Made by a program: the position numbers and the translations under genes. A stretch of 62,466 nucleotides of DNA from Chloroflexota bacterium (lineage in GTDB: Bacteria > Chloroflexota > Dehalococcoidia > FW602-bin16). The stretch is taken from contig SCTZ01000190.1 of assembly GCA_004297765.1 (NCBI GenBank), forward strand, positions 1-62,466. The letters run 5' to 3'. The notes under the pieces were generated by a model. That model made no database searches, was not told the DNA's origin, and saw only the letters and a program-made list of their open reading frames with translations. The first letter of the stretch is position 1. Each line of letters starts with the position of its first letter. Shown here piece after piece: positions 1 to 7,622 of this stretch.

Positions 1-98
1 GGCGCGCACGCCGAAGAATCCGCGCCCTGGGGATACGGATTCTTCGCGCTGCGGCGCTCAGAATGACAGGTAGCGTCTTCTCTGTGGTCGAACACTAG
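1..98. repeat. truncated copy of a dispersed inverted-repeat element at the window edge
   Basis: These 98 bases are identical to 55293-55390, the right-hand part of a 128-bp element with 16-bp terminal inverted repeats. The left terminus lies outside the window, so the window begins inside the element. The inner arms GAAGAATCCG and CGGATTCTTC form a hairpin. Confidence 0.9.
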
Positions 99-144
99 AG
101 TTCGTTTATCGAAATGTGGCTCAGACGCGGGACCCTCACCCTGA

Positions 145-170
145 CCCTCTCCCTTCGCAAAGGGAGAGGG
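145..170. repeat. hairpin-forming palindrome
   Basis: Arms CCCTCTCCCTT and AAGGGAGAGGG flank a 4-base loop. There is no T-run, so it is not a classical terminator. It lies in the non-coding stretch between the window edge and the MetV-like gene and looks like one of the many short palindromic repeats of this genome. Confidence 0.6.
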
Positions 171-235
171 AATCGTAAGCACTGCGTTAATCGTGACCTG
201 AAGGGCGAAAGGCTAGGCGTGGTTCGCTTCGATTG

Positions 236-257
236 GATCGGACCGATCGGTCCGATC
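236..257. repeat. 22-bp perfect GATCGG palindrome
   Basis: A perfect palindrome with half-site GATCGGACCGA. Relatives occur at 984-1029, 36380-36436 and 52038-52059. It sits just upstream of the MetV-like gene. The reading frame of that gene stays open through it, but the resulting Asp/Arg-rich peptide is almost certainly not translated. Confidence 0.75.
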
Positions 258-322
258 AGTCTGATCTGTTGGATATGACGGACATCTGTCAGCTCAGCTT
301 GTCTCGCGGGAGGTCGATGGCC

Positions 323-967
323 ATGTATATGATCACCGAGCAGAAGCCACTGGACGAGGTGCTCCGGCAGATGGAGCGAGAGCAGGCTATCTATGTCCTG
401 GGGTGCGGCACCTGTCCTGCCGCCTGTCACACGGGTGGCAAGCCCGAGGTGCAGGATATGGCCGAGCGCCTATCTCAGGCGGGCAAGACGGTTTCCGGGT
501 GGATGGTGGCGCCTACCGCCTGCGACGATTCCACCGGGCAAGCTCTGAGGCGGGAGGCAGCGGTTCTCGGTCAGGCGGATTGTGTGCTGGTCATGGCTTG
601 TGGCTATGGAGTCCAGACGGTCGTCCGCCATACGGACATGCCGGTCTATCCGGCTTTGAACACGCTCTTCCTGGGCAGAGAGGGAGCGCCCCGCGAGTTT
701 GTCGAGCTCTGCCTGCAATGCGGCTCCTGCCTGCTGGGTTTGACGGCGGGGGTTTGTCCGATCACGGCCTGTGCCAAGAGTCTGGTCAACGGCCCCTGCG
801 GCGGCTATCGCGATGGCAAGTGCGAGGTACATCCGCAGCGGGATTGCGCCTGGTCACTGATCTACCGCCGTTTGGAGGCGCTGGGACAGAAGGAGAAGCT
901 GCGCAGCATTCCGTACCTGAAGGATCATTCCAAGTTCTGTCATCCCCGGCACGTCACGTTGGGTTAG
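323..967 (+). CDS. MetV-like methylenetetrahydrofolate reductase C-terminal-type protein
   Basis: A cysteine-rich protein of about 214 aa resembling the MTHFR C-terminal domain family (MetV), which in acetogens and relatives binds metal and Fe-S and partners MetF in reducing methylene-THF. Cysteines cluster in CGTCPAAC near the N-terminus and in LCLQCGSC, GVCPITAC and NGPCGG further on. I chose ATG 323 because GGAGG lies nine bases upstream; ATG 317 and 329 are alternatives. An upstream in-frame extension would translate a palindromic repeat and is unlikely. metF is encoded on the opposite strand at 3752-4639, so the two probable partners are separate transcription units. Family call is fairly sure; partnership is inferred. 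Confidence 0.75.
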   Translation: MYMITEQKPLDEVLRQMEREQAIYVLGCGTCPAACHTGGKPEVQDMAERLSQAGKTVSGWMVAPTACDDSTGQALRREAAVLGQADCVLVMACGYGVQTVVRHTDMPVYPALNTLFLGREGAPREFVELCLQCGSCLLGLTAGVCPITACAKSLVNGPCGGYRDGKCEVHPQRDCAWSLIYRRLEALGQKEKLRSIPYLKDHSKFCHPRHVTLG

Positions 968-983
968 TGCCGAGCGGAAGGCG

Positions 984-1029
984 ACGCATTGGTCAGATCA
1001 GTCCTATCGGTCCGATCTGACCGATGCGT
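984..1029. repeat. long inverted repeat in a convergent gap
   Basis: Sixteen-base arms (ACGCATTGGTCAGATC and its near-perfect complement ending at 1029, one G-T mismatch) enclose a 14-base loop containing the GATCGG-family core. It lies between the convergent ends of the MetV-like gene and the receiver-domain gene. It probably acts as a bidirectional terminator although it lacks a T-run. Confidence 0.6.
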
Positions 1030-1056
1030 GTGACGGAGTGGACATAAGGCAAGGCG

Positions 1057-1455
1057 CTAGGCCGTCTTTCGGTGCAGCAGCTTCTCGACACGCAGCAGCA
1101 GCTCGGCGGGGACCAGGGGCTTGTCGATGAAGTCGTCGGCCTCCAGTGTCAAACCCTGGCTCAGCGACAGGCTGGTCTCCATGTACTTCTCAGAGAACGA
1201 CGTGATCATCATGATGGGAATATGTGCGAGGGCGGCGTCCTCTTTGAGGCGGCGACAGACCTCGAAGCCGTCGAGCTCGGGCATGATGATGTCCAGCAGG
1301 ATGAGGTCTGGAATCTGAGCCCTGGCTTGCCGCAATCCCTCCGGTCCACCCAGCGCAGTAAAGACCTGGTAGGGCTGGCTTACCAGCACGGCCCGCACGG
1401 CCTCCAGGAAGTCGGGGTCGTCATCCACCACGAGAATTCTCTTCTGGCTTTGCAT
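1057..1455 (-). CDS. single-domain response regulator
   Basis: A 132-aa protein made only of a receiver domain. The acidic pocket is DDD at residues 11-13, the phospho-acceptor is Asp55 in LLDIIMP, the switch residue is Thr85 and the conserved lysine is Lys112 in IDKP. No output domain is present, so it probably relays phosphate or binds a partner protein. ATG 1455 has a good AGGGGGAA ribosome-binding site. It is the last gene of a run (metF, histidine kinase, three receivers) and ends next to a long inverted repeat. Its partner is presumably the kinase at 2500-3750 (inference). Confidence 0.9.
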   Translation of the reverse strand: MQSQKRILVVDDDPDFLEAVRAVLVSQPYQVFTALGGPEGLRQARAQIPDLILLDIIMPELDGFEVCRRLKEDAALAHIPIMMITSFSEKYMETSLSLSQGLTLEADDFIDKPLVPAELLLRVEKLLHRKTA

Positions 1456-1582
1456 CTCTTCCCCCTGGTACAGAATGGTCGTCCGGGTGCGGCCGGACCG
1501 TGACGTGGAGGGTCCCGTTGGCCCGGCGCGATTGCGCCGGGCCTTTCACAACTGAATGGGTCGTCGCGGTTTCGTGGCTGCT

Positions 1583-1987
1583 CTAGCCGGTCTGCCTCAA
1601 GAAGGGCTGGATGCGACTGAGGAGGACGAAGGGATCGATTGGCTTCTCCACATAGTCGTCCACATCCATGCTCAGAGCAGTCTCCAACTCGTAGCGGCGG
1701 CGTCCTGCGTCTTCCTTCACCGAAGTCAGAACGATGACAGGCACACCTCTGCAGTCGTCCCACCTGGGATCTTTGAGCTCCTTCAAGACGCTGAAGCCGT
1801 CCATGCGTGGCATCATCAGATCCAGGATCATCAAGTCCGGGCTTTCCGTCCGCAGCTTGGATAATGCCTCCTCCCCATCGCGGGCGCTGATGACCGTGTA
1901 GTTGCGTGATTGAAGCACGGCTCCCATCGCGATCTGAAGATCCGGGTCGTCGTCCACCAGCAGTATTCTTGCTCCCTCTCCTTGCAT
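1583..1987 (-). CDS. single-domain response regulator
   Basis: A 134-aa stand-alone receiver domain with acidic residues DDD at 12-14, phospho-acceptor Asp56 in ILDLMMP and conserved lysine in VEKPID. It is much closer to its neighbour at 2097-2531 (shared RRRYELET and DVDDYVEKP segments) than to the one at 1057-1455, so these two look like a tandem duplication. A GAGGAGG ribosome-binding site precedes ATG 1987. The gap to the next gene is 127 bases, with no obvious separate promoter. It likely takes phosphate from the upstream histidine kinase. Confidence 0.9.
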   Translation of the reverse strand: MQGEGARILLVDDDPDLQIAMGAVLQSRNYTVISARDGEEALSKLRTESPDLMILDLMMPRMDGFSVLKELKDPRWDDCRGVPVIVLTSVKEDAGRRRYELETALSMDVDDYVEKPIDPFVLLSRIQPFLRQTG

Positions 1988-2096
1988 TGCGTAGCCTCCT
2001 CACCTGGGCTTCAACAGAATCAGGGGATATCCCTGGAACCAGGGCTGTCCCACCGCCGGTACGAGGGGCGAGCAGCTTGGCGATACGCTTTGCCGG

Positions 2097-2531
2097 CTAT
2101 TGTCGAGTGTGCCAGAGGACGTAGTCGGCTTTGGCCCACTTCTCCAGGAGCCGCTCGACCCTCTGAACCAACAGGTGCGGATCCACGGGCTTCTCGACGT
2201 AATCGTCCACGTCCAAGTCAAGCCCGGTCTCTAGCTCGTAGCGACGTCTTCCCGCCTCTTCACGTGTGGAGGTCAGGATGAGGATCGGTAGTTTGGGATA
2301 TTGTTTGCCGCGACGCGGCTCTTTCAGCTCCCGGCAGACTGCGAAGCCGTCCATGCGGGGCATCAACAGATCCAGAATCATCAGGTCTGGCTTCTCCTGA
2401 GCCAGCTTGTCGAGGGCCTCCTCCCCATTGCGGGCCTTGATTAGCTGATAGCCATGGGACTCCAACACTGCCCCTATAGCCACCAGAATGTCCGGGTCAT
2501 CATCCACGATCAGGAGCTTCCTCTCGCCCAT
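2097..2531 (-). CDS. single-domain response regulator
   Basis: A 144-aa receiver-only protein: DDD at 10-12, phospho-acceptor Asp54 in ILDLLMP, and VEKPVDP carrying the conserved lysine. A longer reading starting at 2576 is possible, but ATG 2531 begins exactly at the receiver fold and is preceded by a GGGGG-containing ribosome-binding site. The start lies 32 bases inside the end of the histidine kinase gene, which suggests translational coupling and a cognate pair. Confidence 0.9.
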   Translation of the reverse strand: MGERKLLIVDDDPDILVAIGAVLESHGYQLIKARNGEEALDKLAQEKPDLMILDLLMPRMDGFAVCRELKEPRRGKQYPKLPILILTSTREEAGRRRYELETGLDLDVDDYVEKPVDPHLLVQRVERLLEKWAKADYVLWHTRQ

Positions 2532-3750
2532 TGCCGGATACCCCCTTTCTGGCGCTAGCCCCGCGCCCGCCGCCATTGTCTGTCTCGACCATCGTCCGGG
2601 GCAGGGTAAAGCAGAAGAGACTACCGCGTCCCGTGTTGGGGCACGGGCTCTCTGCCCAGATTCTGCCCCGGTGCGCCGCGACGATCTTCTGACATATCGA
2701 TAGACCCAATCCCACCCCCTTTGCGTCCATCACCGGACCGGTCCGGGCTTCTGCCGCGGCACCCTGGTAGAACTCATCGAAGATGCGCGGGAGATCCTCG
2801 GCGCGGATCCCAATCCCGGTGTCACATACCTCCACCAAAACCTGGCCGTCGTCTGCTTTGAGAAATACTTGCACTGAGCCGCCCGAGGGCGTGAATTTGA
2901 TAGCGTTGCCTAGCAGATTCGACATGACCTGCCTGAGCCGCCCCGACGAGCCTTCAACCCACAAGGGTAGCGGAGGCATCTCCAACTCCAACGACACCTC
3001 GCCTTGTGTGGCGACCGGACGCAGCAGCTCAACCGTGTCCTGCAGGAGTTCGGACAGGCACAGCGGCTCTTTGGGCAGGTAGCCCTCTTCGAAGCGGGTG
3101 ATGTCCAGGATGTTTTCTATGAGGTCGGAGAACTCCGTCAGCCGCTCGGTGCACCTGGCCAGGATATCCTTCTGCTGGTCGGAGATCGGACCGAAAAATC
3201 CGCCCGCCATTACCGAGATGTAGGTCTGCACTGCGTTGAGAGGAGCTCGCAGGTCGTGCGCGGCGATGGACAGAATACGAGCGAGAGTCTCCTTGGTGTT
3301 CTGCATACGTGCCGAAGCCGCCGCGACGGCTCTGCGCATTACTGCGTATCCCATGCGCGGGTCCTGCTCGAGCAGCGCTCGGAGCGCGATTCCGTCGATA
3401 GCCAGCAACTGGGTATCCTCGATAGCTCGGGCACTCAGGGTCAGGGCCTCCAGACCGGCGAGGGCCGACCATCCTAGACCCTGGTTATCTGTGATCACGT
3501 CCACCGTGCCTCGCTTCCAGCTTCCCGGGCGGGCGGAGAAGTTAGCGTCCAGGGCAACCCTGCCCCTTTCCACAATGTAGAAGTCCTTGGGCTGGCTCCC
3601 TTCGGCGAAGATGGCCTCGCCAGCGGCGTAGCTGTCTTCGCGGCACAACTCCACCACCTTGTCCAGTTGCTCCTCGTCAAGGTCGCTGAAATAGTTGGAT
3701 CGACGGATGACTTCCAGAATGGATAGCCTCCGATTGTGCATGATGTCCAT
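2500..3750 (-). CDS. histidine kinase with N-terminal cyclic-nucleotide-binding-like domain
   Basis: A 416-aa soluble sensor kinase without membrane segments. Residues about 10-135 form a Crp-type nucleotide-binding fold (FYIVERGRVAL). HisKA follows with His165 in AAHDLRAPLN, then the ATPase with Asn282, the DTGIGI box at 310-315 and GVGLGL at 345-350. It starts immediately after the metF stop codon and overlaps the following receiver gene, so it is transcribed with both. The signal could be a small nucleotide or redox/ligand state, which the sequence does not show. Fusion of a Crp-like sensor to a kinase beside a one-carbon metabolism gene is unusual. Confidence 0.9.
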   Translation of the reverse strand: MDIMHNRRLSILEVIRRSNYFSDLDEEQLDKVVELCREDSYAAGEAIFAEGSQPKDFYIVERGRVALDANFSARPGSWKRGTVDVITDNQGLGWSALAGLEALTLSARAIEDTQLLAIDGIALRALLEQDPRMGYAVMRRAVAAASARMQNTKETLARILSIAAHDLRAPLNAVQTYISVMAGGFFGPISDQQKDILARCTERLTEFSDLIENILDITRFEEGYLPKEPLCLSELLQDTVELLRPVATQGEVSLELEMPPLPLWVEGSSGRLRQVMSNLLGNAIKFTPSGGSVQVFLKADDGQVLVEVCDTGIGIRAEDLPRIFDEFYQGAAAEARTGPVMDAKGVGLGLSICQKIVAAHRGRIWAESPCPNTGRGSLFCFTLPRTMVETDNGGGRGASARKGVSGNGREEAPDRG

Positions 3751-3751
3751 C

Positions 3752-4639
3752 CTAGCCCTTGATGGATGCCGGCAGGCCGGCAGTCTCCAGAATTCTGGGG
3801 ATGAGCTTCTCCCAGCCGATGGCCATGATGTGGACTCCCTGGCAGAGAGGACGCAGCTCGCTGATCAGGCGAGCCGCGATCTCGATACTCGCTTGCCGCT
3901 TGTCTCCGGCCCCATCGATCTCCTCGATGAGCGCCTCAGGGACGTGGACGCCGGCCACGTTGCGATTCATGAAGCGGGCCATGCCGGCGGATTTGAGGAG
4001 GATGATGCCCGCCAGGACGGGGACCCCGAGATCCTTGGCGTCGCGCATGAATACCTCGAACCGCTGTGGCTCGAAGACACCCTGGGTCTGGAAGAACCGG
4101 GCCCCGGCTTGCACCTTGCGCTCCATTTTGACAAGCTGAGGCTCCAACGGATTGGCGCCCGGACTGACGGTGGCGCCCAGGTAGAACCTGGGGGCGCCGA
4201 CCAGTTCTTTGCCCGCTAGGTCCCGACCCTCCTGAAGCTGCCTGGCGGTCTCTAGCAGCGAGACCGAGTCCAAATCGAAGACGGCCTTGGCCTGGGGATG
4301 ATCTCCCAATGTGACATAGTCCCCCGTCAGGCACAGCACGTTCTCGATGCCCATGACGTGGGCGGATAGGAGGTCCGATTGCAGAGCGATGCGGTTGCGA
4401 TCCCGGCATGCTAGCTGGAAGACCGGCTCAAGACCCTTCTCGACGAGGAGATGACAGACGGCCAGCGATCCCAGGCGCATGACGGCGCTCTGCTGGTCCG
4501 TCACGTTGATAGCGTCTACCTCACCCGAGATAGCCTCCGCATCTTCCAACAGAGGGGCGGTGTGCACCCCTTTGGACGGGCCTACCTCGGCCGTCACTGT
4601 GAAACGTCCCGATTCGAGGGCTTCCTTCAGTCTGCTCAC
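3752..4639 (-). CDS. metF: methylenetetrahydrofolate reductase (MetF family)
   Basis: A 295-aa TIM-barrel flavoenzyme reducing 5,10-methylene-THF to 5-methyl-THF. Recognisable segments are TAEVGPSKG near the N-terminus, the CLTGDY segment, and FFQTQGVF followed by PVLAGI in the C-terminal half. It lacks the long C-terminal region found in fused versions; that part appears as the separate MetV-like gene at 323-967. The start is GTG 4639 with a GGAGGGGA ribosome-binding site. A consensus promoter lies 236 bases upstream, and the leader contains a complete terminator at 4691-4718. Expression may therefore be attenuated, or the leader may be an independent small RNA. Confidence 0.9.
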   Translation of the reverse strand: MSRLKEALESGRFTVTAEVGPSKGVHTAPLLEDAEAISGEVDAINVTDQQSAVMRLGSLAVCHLLVEKGLEPVFQLACRDRNRIALQSDLLSAHVMGIENVLCLTGDYVTLGDHPQAKAVFDLDSVSLLETARQLQEGRDLAGKELVGAPRFYLGATVSPGANPLEPQLVKMERKVQAGARFFQTQGVFEPQRFEVFMRDAKDLGVPVLAGIILLKSAGMARFMNRNVAGVHVPEALIEEIDGAGDKRQASIEIAARLISELRPLCQGVHIMAIGWEKLIPRILETAGLPASIKG

Positions 4640-4690
4640 TGGCTCCCCTCCGCGTTTCCTACGGCTATCTCCGCGCCGGTTGACTGAAGC

Positions 4691-4718
4691 AAAAAGCCGA
4701 CCTAATCCTAGGTCGGCT
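4691..4718 (-). terminator. rho-independent terminator within the metF leader
   Basis: Read on the minus strand, stem AGCCGACCTA / TAGGTCGGCT has a 4-base loop followed by five T. It lies downstream of the promoter at 4875-4903 and upstream of the metF start, so it either ends a small RNA or works as an attenuator. Confidence 0.85.
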
Positions 4719-4868
4719 CATTTTGGCTGGCCTTATAAGAGTCGGCGAAAGGTGTGTTCCTTCCCCGCCATGGCCATCCCTTTATCGGCTCGAATGAACT
4801 ACCTACACTCCGCTGCCTTCCTCGTCCGCGATGGTGCGACCAAAGGCATCGCCTAGCTTTGCCCCTCT
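4691..4868 (-). ncRNA. candidate non-coding or leader RNA upstream of metF
   Basis: About 178 nt with its own consensus promoter and intrinsic terminator, and no credible reading frame. The 5' segment AAGAG-GG-AAAG can pair with CTTT-CC-CTCTT just before the terminator, giving a long interrupted closing stem. An internal helix GCCTT/AAGGC encloses a GGT-CGC-ACC hairpin. Closing stem, open middle and size resemble 6S RNA, but I cannot assign it to a family. I looked for SAM, SAH, THF, cobalamin, ZTP, glycine and T-box hallmarks and did not find them. It may be a new metF leader or an independent sRNA. Confidence 0.5.
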
Positions 4869-4874
4869 TGTCCG

Positions 4875-4903
4875 ATTGTAAGACGGCCCGCCAGATTTGT
4901 CAA
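4875..4903 (-). promoter_or_regulatory. consensus sigma-70 promoter for the leader RNA/metF unit
   Basis: Minus strand: -35 TTGACA (4898-4903), 17-base spacer, -10 TACAAT (4875-4880). Predicted start near 4868. It is one of the best promoter matches in the window. Confidence 0.85.
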
Positions 4904-4965
4904 GGTGCTGGGCAAGCTGGCGGTGGAGTTATCGTCAAGCGCAACGATCTAGAGTTTGGCCGTCT

Positions 4966-5009
4966 AGTACCTATTGGCTATTGACGGAAGCCTGCCTACA
5001 GGTTAAGCT
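4966..5009 (+). promoter_or_regulatory. promoter region of the first LysM hydrolase, repeated before its paralogue
   Basis: The 20-base block at 4966-4985, ending in CTATTGAC, recurs with one mismatch at 7369-7388 upstream of the second hydrolase. TTGACG (4981-4986) is a plausible -35. TAAGCT (5004-5009) is a weak -10 at 17-base spacing. The same arrangement occurs at 7384-7413. Confidence 0.55.
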
Positions 5010-5016
5010 GTAACCC

Positions 5017-5180
5017 GGTTGCGCCGCTGCTTTGCCTGCTGCACGTCTCTCGGCTCCGAGACTACGGCGCCATAGGCCGCAGCGAATTATCTCTCCCGCT
5101 TTCCCCATGCGAGCGCAGTACTGAGCGAGAACTTTGCCCAGAGAGTTGCGCAGCCCACGAAAAACCTGGGAGGCAAAGAA
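5017..5180 (+). ncRNA. structured leader RNA 1 upstream of LysM/NlpC-P60 gene
   Basis: Non-coding leader sharing ordered blocks with 7421-7583: CGGTTGCGCC, a segment ending ATCTCTCCCG, GCGCAGC and CCTGGGAGGCAA. A closing helix GTTGC (5018-5022) with GCAAA near 5175 and an inner helix CGCTGC (5025-5030) with GCAGCG (5079-5084) can form. In the paralogous leader the inner helix is CACTGC/GCAGTG, a compensatory change. A hairpin GTCTC/GAGAC sits inside. The position before a wall hydrolase recalls c-di-AMP (ydaO) riboswitches, but I do not see the ydaO consensus blocks. Class unknown. Confidence 0.55.
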
Positions 5181-5218
5181 CCATATCCGGTCAAGAACAC
5201 CTCCAAAACGGTCCTCAC

Positions 5219-7084
5219 ATGCAATCGCTTCCATCTAAGAAAGTCGAGATCAATTGGCATTCAGTCAGCGTGCGGTGGATCACCGTGGCGGCCGTGGTGG
5301 CTTCGGGCTTCGGGTTCGCGATGGCGCGTGGATCGGCTAGTCAGCCGGCTTCCGCGATGCAGCAATCGGATCAACTCGTGATGGCCGCCTCCACGGATCG
5401 TGCTATCATTCCTCCGACGCAGAGCGCTGACGCGGCGCCAACCGCCGTTCCAACACCAGTTCAGCCGTCTCCCACCCCGGTCGCTTCACCTACGTCCGCG
5501 TCGGCTCGGACCGCCGTGATCACGCACGCGGTGCAGGATGGTGATACGCTGAGCGACCTGGCCGACAAGTATGGCGTGAGCGTGGATACCATACTGTGGG
5601 CCAATAACCTGGCAAACGATTTCCTGCAGATCGACCAACAACTGCTGATCCCACCGGTCTCTGGTGTTCTGTACACGGTTAAGGAAGGCGACAACATTCG
5701 CGAAATTGCCTCGACTTACCAGGTGGAAACGCGGGACATCGTGAATGCTAACCAGCTTTCGAACGCCGATGCGCTGGAAAGTGGCTCGAAGCTAATACTG
5801 CCCGGGGCCCGCCCCGTCGAGGCGTCGCGGCTCATGGTGGCGGTGCGCGGTGGAGAGCGACAGAGCGAACTAGTGGCACGCCGGTCTGGTATTACCACCT
5901 ATGAGGTGGCGGACGGCGATACCTTGAATGCGATCGCTAGCAAGTTCGACGTAACTGTGAGCACCATCGTCAGCGCCAACAGCATTCCCGATCCTGACAA
6001 TCTGACGCCCGGGCAAAAGCTGTTGGTTCCTGCCACGCTTGGCGTCCTGCACACCGTGCAGGAGGGCGACAGCGTGGTTTGGATCGCAGCTCGCAACGGC
6101 GTGTCAGTGGAGAGCATTGTCGCGGCGAACAGCCTGTCCAGCCCCGATAGGATCAAGCCGGGGGATCATATCCTGATTCCTTCGCCTACCGCGGCCTCTG
6201 GCGGCGCCTTGGTCGTGACGGCCGCTGCTCCGGTGCAGAGGGCGACTCAGTCCAGCTACACAGTGCAGCCAGGTGATACGCTGCTGGCAATTGCCTACAG
6301 GCTGGATGCTGAGTTGGATCGCATTGCCCAGGCCAATGGGCTGTCTGAGCCCTACTTCCTGCGGGATGGCCAGGTGCTTCAGATTCCGGGGGGCAACGGG
6401 CAGAGCGCCAGCAGCGGATCGGCCGCGGCGGGCAAGAAGACCAAGCATGTGGTGGTACCGGGCGACACGGTGTTTGGTCTCTCCGTAAGCACCAGGGTGT
6501 CCCAGGATAGCATCATCGCTTTGAACGGATTGCAGCCTCCATACGTTTTGCAGATCGGACAGGAGTTGGTCATTCCCGCGGGCAGCGGCGACGAGCCCGC
6601 CCCGGCGCCTCGCAGTGCGCCCAAGCCCGCGGCCCCGCCCGCCCCCGCGCGGGCTGCCGCGCCTGCGCCCGCGCCCGCGGCACCCGCCGCGCCCGCGCCG
6701 GCGAGCAGTCTGGGACAGCGCATCGCGGATTTGGCCCTGCAGTATCGCGGCTACCGCTACACCTGGGGAGGCATTTCTCCTTCCACTGGCTTCGACTGCA
6801 GCGGTTTCGTGTACTACATCTACCGGCAGGCCGGTGTGCCGATCCCGCGCGACCTCTTCGGTCAGCTCAATGCCGGCCGCCGCGTCAGCCGGAGCGAGCT
6901 CCAGCCGGGCGATATCGTCTTCTTTGCTAACACCTACGCGGCTGGTCTCTCCCACGATGGGATCTATGTTGGAGGTGGTCGCTTCATCAACGCCAACAAC
7001 GAGAACGTGGGCGTCATCATCAACAGCCTGGGCGAGTCCTACTGGGGCTCCAGGTACTACGCTGCGAGCCGTCCGGGCTCCTAG
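5219..7084 (+). CDS. secreted six-LysM NlpC/P60 peptidoglycan hydrolase
   Basis: A 621-aa exported protein. A hydrophobic N-terminal segment (VAAVVASGFGFAMA) is followed by a Ser/Pro/Thr linker and six LysM repeats (for example HAVQDGDTLSDLADKY and YTVQPGDTLLAIAYRL). A 40-residue Pro/Ala linker precedes the C-terminal NlpC/P60 domain, with catalytic Cys in FDCSGF, His in LSHDGIY and a polar third residue in FINANNE. It should bind peptidoglycan through LysM and cut the stem peptide. The start matches the conserved N-terminus of the paralogue at 7623 (KKVEI-WHS), although no strong ribosome-binding site is visible. The terminator at 7173-7200 separates the two paralogues. Confidence 0.93.
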   Translation: MQSLPSKKVEINWHSVSVRWITVAAVVASGFGFAMARGSASQPASAMQQSDQLVMAASTDRAIIPPTQSADAAPTAVPTPVQPSPTPVASPTSASARTAVITHAVQDGDTLSDLADKYGVSVDTILWANNLANDFLQIDQQLLIPPVSGVLYTVKEGDNIREIASTYQVETRDIVNANQLSNADALESGSKLILPGARPVEASRLMVAVRGGERQSELVARRSGITTYEVADGDTLNAIASKFDVTVSTIVSANSIPDPDNLTPGQKLLVPATLGVLHTVQEGDSVVWIAARNGVSVESIVAANSLSSPDRIKPGDHILIPSPTAASGGALVVTAAAPVQRATQSSYTVQPGDTLLAIAYRLDAELDRIAQANGLSEPYFLRDGQVLQIPGGNGQSASSGSAAAGKKTKHVVVPGDTVFGLSVSTRVSQDSIIALNGLQPPYVLQIGQELVIPAGSGDEPAPAPRSAPKPAAPPAPARAAAPAPAPAAPAAPAPASSLGQRIADLALQYRGYRYTWGGISPSTGFDCSGFVYYIYRQAGVPIPRDLFGQLNAGRRVSRSELQPGDIVFFANTYAAGLSHDGIYVGGGRFINANNENVGVIINSLGESYWGSRYYAASRPGS

Positions 7085-7124
7085 ATGGCGGCGCAGAGCA
7101 TGGCGCCTGCCAGAGCATGCCCTG

Positions 7125-7155
7125 GACCGACTCGGTCTCCGAGACCGAGTCGGTC
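7125..7155. repeat. 15-bp-arm GACCGACTCGG palindrome
   Basis: Arms GACCGACTCGGTCTC and GAGACCGAGTCGGTC around a single base. A shorter version (AGACCGA/TCGGTCT) is at 14655-14669. It lies just before the terminator of the first LysM gene. Confidence 0.7.
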
Positions 7156-7172
7156 TAGTCGCTACACAGAAG

Positions 7173-7200
7173 GCCCCGGGGTGACCATCCCGGGGCTTTT
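7173..7200 (+). terminator. rho-independent terminator after LysM gene 1
   Basis: Stem GCCCCGGG / CCCGGGGC with an 8-base loop, followed by TTTT. It isolates the first hydrolase from the second, which has its own promoter and leader. Confidence 0.8.
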
Positions 7201-7368
7201 CGTATGCAAATCGTTGGGAGCTATCTGGTGGAAACCGGTGAGGTCTCTCATGCCGTTTCCTCTCCCGATGGCGGAATGCGAGTGGTCAGCATCAGAAGTG
7301 GCGGTCGCCGGCTGGAGCCAGTGAGCTCGTGGCGCTACTTGGCATAACGCTCTAGGGGAAGGTCGCTT

Positions 7369-7413
7369 AGTACCTTTTGGCTATTGACCCGCTTCATGCC
7401 GGAAGGATAAGCT
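7369..7413 (+). promoter_or_regulatory. promoter region of the second LysM hydrolase
   Basis: Block 7369-7388 repeats 4966-4985 with one mismatch. Likely elements are TTGACC (7384-7389) and TAAGCT (7408-7413), 18-base spacing. Conservation of this block with the downstream leader suggests the whole regulatory region was duplicated and kept. Confidence 0.55.
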
Positions 7414-7420
7414 GTAGTTC

Positions 7421-7583
7421 GGTTGCGCCACTGCCTTCGCTCCTTGTTCAACTCTCGCCCTCGCGGGAGGCGGCAAGGCAGATCACGCAGTGCATTGTCT
7501 CTTCCGTTCCCCAACCAGTGCGCTGCCGCGCCAGGATCCTGCTTGGGGAGTCGCGCAGCTTACCCATAGCCTGGGAGGCAACG
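7421..7583 (+). ncRNA. structured leader RNA 2 upstream of LysM/NlpC-P60 paralogue
   Basis: Counterpart of 5017-5180. Closing helix GTTGC (7422-7426) with GCAAC (7578-7582), complete here. Inner helix CACTGC (7429-7434) with GCAGTG (7487-7492), a compensatory change against CGCTGC/GCAGCG. The internal CTC-GC / GC-GAG hairpin takes the place of GTCTC/GAGAC. The end block CCTGGGAGGCAA is identical. The reading frame of the gene stays open here, but the helix conservation argues this is untranslated leader. Confidence 0.55.
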
Positions 7584-7622
7584 GTCATTTCTGTTCAAGA
7601 GTATTCCCCCAATCGGCCGCGC

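Noticed and set aside
233..322. Longer MetV-like protein starting in the GATCGG palindrome
   Set aside because: The peptide encoded is repeat-derived, and a good ribosome-binding site precedes the later ATG at 323.
4691..4868. SAM, THF, cobalamin, T-box or SRP RNA
   Set aside because: None of the sequence hallmarks I know for these families are visible; left as an unclassified RNA.
5017..5180. Firm call as a ydaO (c-di-AMP) riboswitch
   Set aside because: Gene context fits but the conserved ydaO blocks were not found; kept only as a hypothesis to test.
7377..7622. N-terminal extension of the second LysM hydrolase by 82 residues
   Set aside because: It would translate the promoter and a leader with conserved helices; the paralogue's N-terminus aligns from GTG 7623.
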